This document shows positions 9,401 through 18,400 of a DNA stretch of 32,846 bases, in pieces (the first letter of the stretch is position 1; every line of letters begins with the position of its first letter). The notes under the pieces were generated by a model. That model was not told where the DNA came from, did not search any database, and saw nothing but the letters and a program-made list of their open reading frames with translations. Source of the stretch: Plakobranchus ocellatus (taxonomy: Eukaryota > Mollusca > Gastropoda > Plakobranchidae); NCBI GenBank assembly GCA_019648995.1, contig BLXT01007177.1, positions 379,316-412,161 of the forward strand, in the 5' to 3' direction. The position numbers were made by a program, and so were the translations under genes.

Positions 9401-11353
9401 AGGGTGTGTATGAAGGAGATATATCTATAGAGAGAAAAGATACTCACTGAAGAGAGGGTGAAGACTGCTGTCTATTGGCTCATGGAGCTCGGTTGGCCCC
9501 ACATGCAAAGGACCTTCTATTTTAGTGGACACTGGGGCATATCCATAAGCTGCTGGGCTTTGTGAATTGCATCTGACAGGGGCATGGTATCCTTCTGGTT
9601 AGAGCTCAATCTGCTACTGATAAACACAGGGTGAAGGCACTTAAGTGGCATGATGGGGTCATTGAGATGACTTTTGAGTGAGAGGATATTAAACATGGTT
9701 GGACTTAAATTACCACAAGTTTACCAAAGAGAGACTGGATATGTCTCCGCATCACACACCTTACTACCAAATAGTTTAATGTAAGTAGAAATTCAGTCAA
9801 GGTAAATTTTTAAAATTTGCCTTTTCAATGTTTGATCTCAAATTTTAAAAAAGCCAACAAAGACAAGTATAGTCACTTTTATACTAGGCTTTGAAGAGTA
9901 AATAAAGGAAGAGCTGTTACATTGTTTGTACCTTTGGTTTATTCCTGGCCTACAATAGCTTGCCTTCATTGAAAAGTCAGGAATGTTCTCTGAGGTCCAG
10001 TTGGCCTTCTGAATTTTTTTTTTTTGGTTAATACTACTAAGTTATAAAGGATAAACACAGTAAAATAAAGAATCATGAGGTTAAATAAAAAAAGCTGGTG
10101 CTGAGCTAGTTTTTATGAATTAAGAACCCAGAAATTACTATTGTCTCTAGTCCTGTGCTTGAAACCTTTTTCATGGATTCTGTTGATTGATTTGGCAGAA
10201 AAAGAAGCCGTCTCAGATTCTCCACTTCCTGGAAAGCGGCAACCGTTTGGATATCCCCAGAAATTGCCCCAACAGAATTTATCAAATCATGCTAGACTGC
10301 TGGGCATGGAAGTAAGCTTTTTTTTTTTTCCCTTTTCTTTCTTTTCTCTCTCTCTGATAACCTAATTTTTATTGCTATCTCAGATAATTTTCATCAATTT
10401 TGAAAGTTTATTTGTAAAAAGCCAATCACTTGAGTATTTTGTAAAAGCAAGCAAAAGAGATATAAATTTTGAATTTTCTTTTTTCCCAGAAAAATTGATA
10501 ACTTCTATTCACAAATGCAAAGACAGTTCTGATTGCCATTCATCTCTTTTTTTATAAACACAGCTTTTATCATGTGTATCTTCTTTTTTAATTTTCAAAT
10601 GTTTTTTTTCGCAAAGCCTTCTTTTTTTTACACTAATGCTGAATCTTTTATGTTTTAAAGACTTGCATTCGGAGGTATGATAAAAGTTCAATGAAAGCCT
10701 TTTAAAAAATGTTTTGTAGAAAGCAAATTATCTCAATTTTTTGTGGAAAGGTCACACATTCCAAGCTTAAAGTAAAATGCAGAGTGCTGACGTTGACCAA
10801 GACATAAGACATTGCTGATTTTTTTTTTGGGGGGGGGGGGTATGTTTTAAATGAAATGAAGATCGAAAAAAGAATGAAAATCATGAATTTTATTAGGTCT
10901 GTATATTGAAACTTGAGTTTCTTTAATGATGCAGAATTAGGTCCTGACACATAAAGTTGCTCCAAATGTTATTGTTAAAAAAAATATCCTCAATTTTATA
11001 TCTCCCTCCCTTTTCTTTCAAGTAGAAAATACCGTGTAATCCTTTTCAGATTTTGAAGTGTCAAAACATACAATACTTCTGTAATAGTGGGCCTGAGCTC
11101 TGCCAATGCAATAAAAAGTCAAAAATAGAAACAGGAAGGTCATTTTTAAAGTAAAAACTCATTTCATAGCTACTTCGAATTTTCAGTTTTGCTTAGTGAC
11201 ATATTATTGTTCTTTCTCTCTCTCTCTCTTTTATTTTTTAATAAAAAAANNNNNNNNNNAAAAAAATTCAGTAAAGGAGATCGACGCAGTTTTCGAGACC
11301 TGAAGCCGCATCTGGTAGAAATGTATGAACACTACAAACAGCGAGACATATGA
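406..11353 (+). CDS. Syk/ZAP-70/Shark-class non-receptor tyrosine kinase, C-terminal 375 residues (gene-level entry, 5' partial)
   Basis: Nine exons, 406-628, 1941-2066, 2610-2713, 3877-3943, 4710-4791, 5411-5600, 5871-6011, 10199-10311 and 11272-11353, join in phase with GT-AG borders into 375 codons plus TGA. In this partial numbering, residues 1-110 form a proline-rich linker. The kinase domain follows: glycine loop GSGQFG (117-122), ATP-binding Lys in VAVK (141), helix-C Glu (157), catalytic loop HRDLATRN (229-236), DFG (249-251), a twin Tyr in the activation loop (262-263), WYAPEC (275-280), SDVWSFG, and a last lobe with DCWAW. The twin Tyr, the [16 protein letters not shown] hinge and the [12 protein letters not shown] segment resemble Syk/ZAP-70, which couple ITAM-type receptors to signalling; Shark (SH2-ankyrin) kinases are the alternative. 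The part that would decide, SH2 domains with or without ankyrin repeats, lies left of the window. All catalytic residues are present, so it should be active. Subdomain XI reads DRRSF where DRPxF is usual. Confidence 0.93.
629..1940 (+). other. Kinase intron, 1312 bp
   Basis: AT-rich, no coding frame with recognisable content. A more GC-rich patch at about 1330-1500 could be old repeat sequence, but I see no termini or motifs that identify it. Confidence 0.7.
1941..2066 (+). CDS. Kinase exon: linker end and beta-1 strand
   Basis: Acceptor ttcactttag, donor gtaaat at 2067. It encodes [18 protein letters not shown] and then [10 protein letters not shown], the strand leading into the glycine loop. 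The ENTYID tyrosine occupies the place of the linker tyrosines of Syk just before the kinase domain (inference from position). Phases 1 in and 1 out agree with both neighbours. Confidence 0.88.
2067..2609 (+). other. Kinase intron, 543 bp
   Basis: AT-rich sequence between clean splice borders. I see no gene, repeat or element in it. Confidence 0.75.
2610..2713 (+). CDS. Kinase exon: glycine-rich loop and ATP-binding lysine
   Basis: Acceptor gcattgtag, donor gtaaaa. Together with the split Gly codon from the previous exon it encodes [11 protein letters not shown] and then VPVAVKTLK. The loop and the Lys of VAVK are the ATP-binding elements of the kinase N-lobe. The exon ends in phase 0. Confidence 0.95.
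2714..3876 (+). other. Kinase intron, 1163 bp
   Basis: Holds a CT/TA microsatellite near its middle, several TCTAGATCT-like words (3230-3300 and 3527-3570), and a possible terminal-repeat pair at 2736 and 3588 discussed among the findings. No coding sequence recognised. Confidence 0.7.
3299..3402. repeat. Compound CT/TA microsatellite
   Basis: An interrupted TCTG/TCTC run passes into pure CT to about 3373 and then into TA repeats to 3402. Confidence 0.97.
3877..3943 (+). CDS. Kinase exon: helix C and beta-4
   Basis: Acceptor taaaacag, donor gttagt. It encodes [19 protein letters not shown] followed by RMI. The Glu of LSEAS is the helix-C residue that pairs with the VAVK lysine. A 95-bp tandem repeat begins about 37 bp downstream of this donor. 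Confidence 0.93.
3981..4360 (+). repeat. Tandem repeat, four units of 95 bp
   Basis: Units start near 3981, 4076, 4171 and 4266, each beginning with (t)attcctacaagctcagc and ending near gtgaagaaaaag. The 'tacaagctcagc' core recurs at exact 95-bp spacing. Units differ by only a few substitutions. The length is not a multiple of three, so the frame read across it is not protein-coding. It lies in the kinase intron, directly after the exon ending at 3943. Confidence 0.95.
4465..4624 (+). mobile_element. RTE-like LINE, 5'-truncated copy (last ~46 codons and tail)
   Basis: The open frame reads [19 protein letters not shown], then [22 protein letters not shown] and TGA (4604-4606), followed at once by a GAT run. 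It matches the 3' end of the better copy at 11705-12451 (REKLIEGLADWLKAGK, TKDRKKWRTMIANAVKQGT). The copy starts about 4465 and sits in the kinase intron in the sense orientation. No target duplication was found. The clade call rests on the RT C-terminus and the trinucleotide tail. Confidence 0.85.
4710..4791 (+). CDS. Kinase exon: hinge region
   Basis: Acceptor tcttttcag, donor gtaagt. It encodes [17 protein letters not shown] then [10 protein letters not shown]. The GVC...LMLV.E.A..GPL pattern is the Syk/ZAP-70 hinge signature and the best single argument for that family. Spacing to the next exon matches Syk (21 residues between KYL and the following MEYL), so no exon is missing between them. 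Confidence 0.94.
4792..5410 (+). other. Kinase intron, 619 bp
   Basis: AT-rich; no element or gene recognised. It ends with the acceptor cttgctcag. Confidence 0.75.
5411..5600 (+). CDS. Kinase exon: catalytic loop, DFG and activation-loop tyrosines
   Basis: Acceptor cttgctcag, donor gtagtt at 5601. It encodes the helix-E segment ([13 protein letters not shown]), the catalytic loop [24 protein letters not shown] and SEYYT. The HRD Asp is the catalytic base and the DFG Asp binds magnesium. The two adjacent tyrosines match the autophosphorylation pair of Syk-family activation loops. The canonical LAARN reads LATRN here, a conservative change. An open frame continues into the intron on both sides, but the splice borders and family alignment fix the exon. 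Confidence 0.96.
5871..6011 (+). CDS. Kinase exon: P+1 loop, APE and helix F
   Basis: Acceptor ttccccttag, donor gtgagt at 6012. It encodes [36 protein letters not shown] and FGARPYS. The APE motif and SDVWSFG are present. Phase 0 at both ends. Confidence 0.96.
6012..6659 (+). other. Left part of the 4.2-kb kinase intron
   Basis: A 63-codon open frame at 6214-6405 shows no motif, fits no missing kinase segment and is not counted as an exon. The rest is AT-rich with nothing recognised. Confidence 0.6.
6660..7195 (+). mobile_element. Degenerate RTE-like LINE 3' fragment
   Basis: Pieces of the RT C-terminus appear in order: [15 protein letters not shown] (about 6720), then [15 protein letters not shown] and [16 protein letters not shown] (6840-6990), and finally [14 protein letters not shown] plus TGA near 7190. 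These parallel FQKMKTVLTNKNISIR, LEATEMWFLRRMLRI and MIANAVKQGT of the 11705-12451 copy. Stops and frame shifts interrupt it, so it is an old dead copy. It abuts the oppositely oriented LINE that begins around 7197. Confidence 0.8.
7197..9000 (-). mobile_element. Degenerate jockey/I-type LINE (endonuclease plus start of reverse transcriptase)
   Basis: Read on the - strand from about 8850 down, fragments appear in the order of an APE-type endonuclease followed by [14 protein letters not shown] (catalytic Glu box), [31 protein letters not shown] (GDFN box), SGLDLIFA..., GIVSDHGQL (SDH box near 8045), [12 protein letters not shown], and the RT entry motif [17 protein letters not shown] at about 7350-7295, then a segment like [13 protein letters not shown]. 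Several frame shifts and stops show it is inactive. The RT is cut off at about 7197, before the YADD box. The 5' limit is uncertain; 9000-9430 may be its 5' leader. Clade (jockey versus Nimb/I) cannot be fixed by eye. Confidence 0.83.
8221..8520 (-). repeat. Five 60-bp tandem units inside the LINE endonuclease
   Basis: Units occupy 8221-8280, 8281-8340, 8341-8400, 8401-8460 and 8461-8520 at an exact 60-bp period. On the - strand each reads about 20 codons of the form [19 protein letters not shown], the GDFN catalytic box of the endonuclease. The first two units in reading order are open (GEFN, GDFK); the third and fourth have a stop after GH or SH; the last is more diverged. Confidence 0.95.
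9001..10198 (+). other. Rest of the 4.2-kb kinase intron
   Basis: 9001-9430 is less AT-rich than its surroundings and may be 5' sequence of the - strand LINE. 9780-10198 is AT-rich intron ending in the acceptor tttggcag. No gene recognised. Confidence 0.5.
10199..10311 (+). CDS. Kinase exon: C-lobe helices G-H
   Basis: Acceptor tttggcag, donor gtaagc at 10312. It encodes [20 protein letters not shown] and then [15 protein letters not shown], aligning with the Syk segment from the helix-F/G loop to the conserved CW. It follows a 4.2-kb intron packed with decayed retrotransposons. Phase 0 in, 2 out, matching the last exon. Confidence 0.94.
10312..11271 (+). other. Last kinase intron, 960 bp, containing an assembly gap
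   Basis: AT-rich with a T10-G12 tract at 10819-10840 and ten Ns at 11250-11259 inside an A run. Short open frames have no recognisable content. The true length of the gap cannot be known from the sequence. Confidence 0.75.
11250..11259. other. Assembly gap (10 N)
   Basis: Ten undetermined bases within an A-rich stretch, ending 12 bp before the last kinase exon. Confidence 1.
11272..11353 (+). CDS. Kinase terminal coding exon
   Basis: The acceptor aattcag lies 12 bp after a run of ten Ns. The exon completes an Asn codon with the previous one and encodes [26 protein letters not shown] and TGA at 11351-11353. The tail of only about seven residues after the last helix means no further domain follows the kinase. 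DRRSF replaces the usual DRPxF of subdomain XI. The assembly gap touches the intron, not the exon. Confidence 0.92.
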
Positions 11354-11691
11354 AGGATAAAATAATGAGGGATTCCCTGTTGTTGAAGCCATTCCTGCTG
11401 AGATGTAGATATTTCAAGTTTTGTATCTGTTCTCAACATCAGTAGTGTATTATTTCTTTTTGTTTTTTGCTACTTATGTCTTCTTTCAACTTATTTATTA
11501 CCAAGATGTATAAATCTGAAGGATATCCTCTTTGCAAGTCTTGAGATCAGTTTTGTTGTGCACTGGGTATACATTAAAAACCCGAACTCTCTTTACAAGT
11601 ACTGAATTTAAATAAAACTTGTACAGGTAAGATTGACACCCTCTTTTCCTATGAACTGATAAATAGCATTTCCTATGCATTATTGTCATAT
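11354..11691 (+). other. Proximal 3' UTR of the kinase gene
   Basis: Sequence after the TGA at 11351-11353, with no further acceptor needed. A canonical AATAAA lies at 11611-11616, about 260 bp after the stop, and is the first good polyadenylation signal. Transcripts reading further would include the LINE at 11705. Confidence 0.55.
11611..11616 (+). terminator. Candidate polyadenylation signal of the kinase gene
   Basis: AATAAA, 258 bp after the stop codon. The AT-rich context makes chance hexamers common, so usage is inferred. Confidence 0.4.
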
Positions 11692-11704
11692 ATGCAGATG
11701 ATGA
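11692..11704 (+). repeat. Left target-site duplication of the RTE-like copy
   Basis: ATGCAGATGATGA, repeated exactly at 12452-12464. Its 3' part may also belong to the element's own coding sequence (microhomology). Confidence 0.75.
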
Positions 11705-12451
11705 AAAAGATTTACAACAGCTACTTGACATAGTTAAAGAAGAAAGCGAAAAGAAAGGGCTGGAATTGAACAGAAAGAAGACGGAAGTAATGGTTGTCAG
11801 TCGAAAACAAGAATTGCCAATAATCAACATCTATATTAAAGGAACGAGGCTGAAACAAAAGGACCAATTCAAATACCTAGGATCCTTGATCTCAAGCGAC
11901 GGAAGAAACAACAGCGAAGTTGCATCAAGAATAGCTCAAGCAAAGACAAATTTCCAGAAAATGAAAACAGTTCTGACAAATAAGAACATATCCATCCGGA
12001 CAAGAAGAAGAGCCCTTGAGTGCTATATAGAGCCCATCTTGATGTATGGATGTGAGGCCTGGACAATATCAAAACAGACTCAGAAGAAGCTGGAAGCAAC
12101 GGAAATGTGGTTCCTTAGAAGAATGCTGCGAATCTGATGGACAGCAAAGAAGACAAATGACACAGTTTTAGAGGAAGCTCATACAACAAGACTACTCATA
12201 AGCAAAATCCGTAAACGTCAAGCAACCTTTTTCGGCCATGTTATGCGAAGAGAAAAGTTGGATAATCTTGTAACAACAGGAATGTTGGAAGGAAAACGCA
12301 GTAGGGGAAAACAACGAGAAAAGCTCATTGAAGGCCTGGCAGACTGGCTGAAGGCAGGGAAATCGTTGGAAGCAATAGAAGCGACAAAGGACAGGAAAAA
12401 GTGGAGGACCATGATCGCCAACGCTGTAAAGCAAGGCACCTGATGATGATG
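11705..12451 (+). mobile_element. RTE-like LINE, 5'-truncated, best-preserved copy
   Basis: A frame open from the 5' junction encodes the RT C-terminal half: EKDLQQLLDIVKEES, LNRKKTEVMVVSRK, FKYLGSLISSDGR, ILMYGCEAWTI, MWFLRRMLRI, then after one stop FFGHVMRREKLDNL and WRTMIANAVKQGT, with TGA at 12441-12443 merging into a GATGATG tail. The only break is a TGA at 12135-12137 where relatives have Ser (one-base change). Truncation lies just downstream of the YADD box. A 13-bp duplication flanks it, as expected from target-primed reverse transcription. The few changes suggest a fairly recent insertion. It lies just beyond the kinase 3' end, in the sense direction. Confidence 0.9.
11766..12443 (+). 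pseudogene. RTE-like reverse transcriptase C-terminal fragment with one nonsense codon
   Basis: The longest codable stretch of the LINE copy: 124 codons to the TGA at 12135-12137, then the same frame continues to the natural stop at 12441-12443. It lacks the endonuclease and the RT catalytic core, so it has no enzyme activity. The region contains the thumb-like and C-terminal segments typical of these RTs, including YGCEAWTI and FLRRMLRI. Confidence 0.85.
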
Positions 12452-12464
12452 ATGCAGATGATGA
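12452..12464 (+). repeat. Right target-site duplication of the RTE-like copy
   Basis: ATGCAGATGATGA follows the GAT tail directly and equals 11692-11704. Confidence 0.75.
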
Positions 12465-15400
12465 GATTTAAGTTTGTTTTTTTTTTTCATCTGAACTGAT
12501 AAATAACGCTTCTTACATGAAACTGTCATATAAACAGGCGATGAGGTTGAACTTGTATTTGCATGAACTGTAAATAACACTTCCTATGCAATTTTGTTGT
12601 ATGAGCAAGCAACATGAAACTGATTTTAGTCTTCTTTCAGCATTAGTTGGAAATGAGATAGATACATGAATTAGCTGTTGGACATATGTGTTCTTGAATG
12701 TGCTAAGCTCTACAGATGTCATGACAAATTGTTTCCTTGAAAACCGATCCAAAAGAGTCTCAAGTCTCAACTCATAAATTTTAAAGCTAAATAATTGTAT
12801 ATGTACACATTTTTATATATAGCCTTTATTTTGTCCAATTTGTGCCAAAAACTGCATGAGACTGTTTTTTCCATGTCTGTGTGAGTGGGTTTTTTTTGTT
12901 TTTATTTGTTTTTTTATATATTAATTTTTTGTTAAAAGCATTTTGTAGGAAGATATAATCAACTTTTCATGACTTTCCAAACTCCAAACCTCAGCAAGAG
13001 TATTTTTAGTACAAGCTATGGTTACTGTCCTTTACTGGCATGTTCTTATTAGGTTGATATGTACTTTGCATCTGAAACTGACATCCATATTTAAGCTTTT
13101 CAATCTTTATATGAAATGCATCGCTTTTTTTTTTTTTTTCATTTTGTTGTCTCAATTACCCAGCTTTCTCTTTGTTATTTCATTGTAAGCATGCTGTAAC
13201 TATTTTGAATGAGAGTAATTAAAATGAACAGCTGATTTATTTGAGTGCCTTGGTGATACATGCGAGAAAAATGACTGTGCCATTGCAATTGTTGTAATAT
13301 CAATCAAAGAAATCATATCTGCCAAGGAATAACTGTAATCAGCCTTGAAATGTTCTATGCCATGATAAATGCTAGTTACAAGTGAATGTTTTAAATTGTA
13401 GCATCTTGTTTGATCGAGAAAAATAGAAATTATCATTTTGAGTCAAGTTTGGGTAAAAAAAAAAACAAACATTGTTCCTACATAATAAATTAAAAAAAAA
13501 AAAATGTGTATGAAGTACATTGTTACTCAAACTAAAAACCGTGAAAAAAAAATGTCTGTGTGAATCTCAGTGAATTTACTTTTAATGAAGGAATATAGAA
13601 GGAATAAGATAAGATTGGCATCTTGCAAATTGTCGCATACAAAATTCATATTTGCTTGGATTTTTTGGTACTTTGTAGATATTGATAGTGTTTAAAAAGA
13701 TATTTGCCCATTTAAAAAATTTAGCTTTAAATAAAAAAAAAAAAATTCAATTTTTGGCAGCTTAATACAAATCAGTATGATCATTTGATGCCACAAAACT
13801 GTCTGGTGGAAGTAGGAGCAGTGGCCAAGCTTTTGACACAAGAACAGAATTATGTATAAAAAAATATGTACATCCATTTTGTCTTTTTTTTTTGCCGCTT
13901 TTGACTCATAAGTAGTTTCTTGCAAATTATTGAACATGAATTATATTGATGATTACAAATTTTAAAATGCAAAATATAAAAGGTTCTATGTCTATTCAAT
14001 CTGAGCTTCCTGAAGACTTTTATGTTTTGAAACCTGTGCAAATGATCGGATGTTGCTTCAACACTCTTGAGAGAGAGAGAGTTTTTACTACTTTTAGTTA
14101 ATTTTTTCCCACCTTTTGAGATGCTTTTGTTAACAACTTTTAATAGTGATACTAACATCTTAGTACAGATTCAATATATCTGTATTCAGAATTCACTATC
14201 AGAATTAACTTTCAAGCGGTGTTAATGTTTTAAAATGTTCAAAGTGATGTGGACTAATCATAAGACTTAGGTATTCACGCTTCCATAATCCAATAGATTG
14301 GTATGGCTGTGTTAAAGAAAATGCTTTTGCCATTTTTTTAACAGCTGACATTGTTTTTAAATGCATTAATGTTAATCCAACATACTATGTAATTTTGATG
14401 TTGTTTCTGGCTGAAATCACAATCCTGAGAGTGGCGTATTGTGGTAAATATGAGTTACTTTGAATCTGGAAATCTTGGATGGGTTGCAACATCTTGCTGT
14501 CATGCTGTAAAACTCAAGCTTAAACAACTTGTTTGTGGAAGGCATTAGATGCAAATGCTGGCAGTTTACACAGAGCTTAACAAAACATACAGGGTTTTTA
14601 GGAAGAGTATTGTGAATAAATTCTATTGTTTATGCATATTTTATTGCAGTTGTATCTTCAAAAAACCTGGTTTTGTGTCCATTCCACAGCTGATGCAGAA
14701 ACATTCTATCCATTTCTATAAAATATACATGTTGAAAGTTAACAATGCGTGAGAATATTTTTTTCATCCACTGTTTTTAACCCCTTTGCCTTCTTACATA
14801 ATTCTCTTCCCCAAGTGCTTTTATTTTACTTTGTTATCTTTGTTGGTTTAACAGCAAAAAAAAAAAGCAGGTTACAAAGCCTATGTGATATTTTGTATTT
14901 AATCATGAGAATTACATGTATTTGTAGTGTGATCTTGGAAAATGAGTCCCCTAATGCTTTTTTTTTTTTTTAGCCTGAAATGTTAATTCTTATAGCAAGA
15001 AGATGTATTTTTTGCATAGATGAATTGCCAATACCTGTGTCTTTGGCCTGAGCAAACATTGCTCTCAAGGCATTGATCACAAGCATCACAAGTGTGAATT
15101 ACAAGTTCTCTGTGTGCTGTCATTAGTCAACAAACAAGTGCTTGCTTTATCCAATTTGCTTTAAAAAGTAGCAATTATCCTCTCTGTGTGAATATGACAT
15201 ATGCAAGTTTTGAGATCCCTTTTTGTCTTTTGAAAGTTAATCCATCATTAAAAATAAATTTGCTATTTTCAATTTTTGTTCTACAAAAATCAAAAGACTA
15301 GATACAGCGAAGGCCCTTTTCATTTTATCAGAAGTGAAAAGCATGTTTGATAAAAAGTGAAGATAAAGTAAACAGTTTTCATCTAGATATATAATGTTAA

Positions 15401-18400
15401 AGTGTAGTCACGAAATAAATTAATATAGTAAATAAACATCAAAATGTTTTACTGTAATGACTTGGTTATTCTAAAATATTTAATGCATTGATGACAATTT
15501 TCACACTTTACTTAACATATTCCATCTATTGGACCCTAGATTTTATACTATTTGTGGTTCATCCTGAGTGGTAATATTGCCCATTTATAATTATGTTATG
15601 GATAAAATGAAGTCAACATATAGCCTGATAGGCAAAATGGTGAAAGCTATAGACTTGTACAGATATGTTGTTGGAGAATAATATAAAGTCTTCCTTCCTG
15701 CTTTCTGTAGCATCACTCAGCATAGAGATTTATTTGTTTGTTTTTCACTGTCCAATGTTTTACTATTACTAGTTATGGTAATCGATTGCATAATATGTGT
15801 ACATATTGTCATATTGTTAAAAATTAAAATGGCTAGCCTTTAAACTTGAAGTATAGTATTATTATTATGAAGACCCAACTGCACAGTAAGATACTAAGAA
15901 TCAACTTATAATTAACACAAAAATTTCCTCCTAACAACAACTGTTTTGGCAACAATTATTACAGTTCTATGAATACATCCATTAAGTGAGAGACAGTAGT
16001 GCTATTCTTGCTTCATTAGAAATGAATGTAAAATATTCATTTATTTCATAAAATCAGGTATTAATTTTTTGTTTGTTTAAAATAAAAGGCCTGTGGTATA
16101 CTTTGCATAATATTAAATTTATTTAAAATCTATAACAACTTTATTTGCATTATAATTTTGAAGCCATGTGCAGGGATCTATTACAAAATGCCAAAATGCC
16201 ATTTTAAAGTAAGTATAGGACAGAGCAAAAAAACTGAATATTCCCTCCACTCTATGTGTTTATGTTTCTGCATTTTCAAAATAGCTTTATTGGTTCAGTT
16301 CTCATGATAGCTGATAAAACATTTTTTGTAGCATTAAAGACTAAAAATAGTAAAAAGTTGAATATTATGTGTTTTTTTGTACAACCTCTCATATTTTTAA
16401 AAAAAAATAAATTCAAATAGCTATACTTCTTTTTATGAAATTTTATCGCCTCAGTTTTTTTTTTTTTTGCCCAATGATATAACTTGCTCATTACTAGTAC
16501 ATTCAGCAGTGTAATTTTGTATGTTTTCATGCCTTCAAGAGAATGAAACCATCCGATCTTATCTCTATTTGCTGATGTTCTAATGCTCTGCAAAAGTTTG
16601 GGTTAACAATATACCACCCTAAAATCTGCAGCAACCTTTTCCTAAAGGTTTGATCTTTCCACTTGACACATTTTCAGTGTTAGGTTACTATAAATTTTTA
16701 AATATAAGTACTCCTGAAATAAAATTTCTTTGTGATTAAAAAAATCCTCAAAAGTTAAATTTTTGTTGTTGTTTTTTTTTGCACTGAATAAGTAATTGAA
16801 CATTCATTGAACAAAAATATTTAGAGCAAGAAATGTGATGAAGATTTCGTTTTTTATTTCTTAACTGAAACATTCATTGCAAAAATAATTAAGTCTGTGA
16901 GGTGACATGGCAGGTTACTCATATGAGTTAAAATTGATAACGCAATCCTAACTCATTTTTTTTTGTACCTTCAGGAAACATCTAAAATCTTGAGAGTGTG
17001 TTGTTTTTTTTCTTTAAGACTAAACCATTTTAAGGAAAAACTATGACGAGTCACAAAGTTACCATGTCTTTCTTTTCCCCTCCTCTTTTGATTTAAGGCT
17101 TGTGTGATACAATACAATATATTTAGAGTTCAATCACATAAATCTGTCTTCTTTTCCATTGAAGTTGTTTGTGAAAGGGTCATGATCATAACTTAAAAGT
17201 AGCTAAATGTCAATTACTGAAATAATGTAAAAAAAGATTATTCCATTTTTACTGATGTTTATACTCATTAGAAATAGATGTAAGACTTTATAAAATGTTT
17301 TTTTTTGTAAAGACACATTATTTATACAAATAATAAATGCACTATATTTCCTTTTTTTTTCAAAATCATTTATACTTTAATGTCTTACATTTCTGAACAT
17401 TTCTTTTTTTTTTGTAAAGTCTTTAAAACAAGCATTATTTTCTAAAGGCCCAGGGCTGGTTTTCTTTAATGCATTATATGCTTGTTCAAAAAAAGAACTC
17501 AATACAAAGCTACAGTATTTTCAACAAAAAGTTACTATTTTTCTCTTATTGATATGTTGTTACGTGATGATGTCGTGAGGATGAAAGTCAAATGTTAATC
17601 ACAGCATCGCAGTTTTTATGCATTTGTGATTTGTCCACAGCAAAACAGGCGTTTGTCAACAATTGCAGCAAAATTGTCAAACTTTGAGTAGATGCAAACA
17701 ATTTTTTTCAAACATGCTCAAACTTAAAACAGCAAGAAAAAAATTTCTTACTATTTTGCTTTATATCTCTGTTAAAAACATTTTGTTTTTAAAATGGATG
17801 ACACAGCTGTTTCCACCTTCTTTACTGAGGGATATTTAGTTCAGGGTTACCGTGGATTTTATCACCTAGAGTAATCTGATACCCTTTTCATCCACCCAAG
17901 CTCAGCCCTCAGCAAGCCAGGGGTTCAGTAATTACCTGTGTTCATCTACTGTAACCATACATTGAATTTAACTTTAATCTTGTTTGTTTTGTTATTAAAT
18001 TTAACACCATAAAGCATTTTTTTGTGGCACCAGAGCTTTTTAATTTTAAAATAATCTTTTTCAAGTGCAAGATCCAAGCTTTGAATTGGTAGTATATTTG
18101 TATCCTATATTGCCAAAGCAAGTATTTTACTTTTAAATGTCCTGAACTCTTTGATTTTTTGGGGTACCAAGTTTGGGCTATAGTTTTAACCAAAAGCCAT
18201 AGCTTAATCATATCAACTAACACCATGATTTGGTTGGTATCATTATTTTCCTTACATCTATTTCTTGATATTATGGGATTTTACATACTTTTTTTTCACA
18301 TTTTAATAGTTTTATTTGCTACTGAAAATTTTTTTCAAACACAAATGTGCAAATATTACAAAAGGCATAGATGTCAGTGTATTAGGAAAAGGAAGGTGTA

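Noticed and set aside
11691..11706. RT catalytic YADD box at the 5' end of the LINE copy
   Set aside because: Codons TAT GCA GAT GAT are in frame, but relatives have further residues between YADD and EKDLQQLL, and the same bases form the target duplication at 12452-12464.
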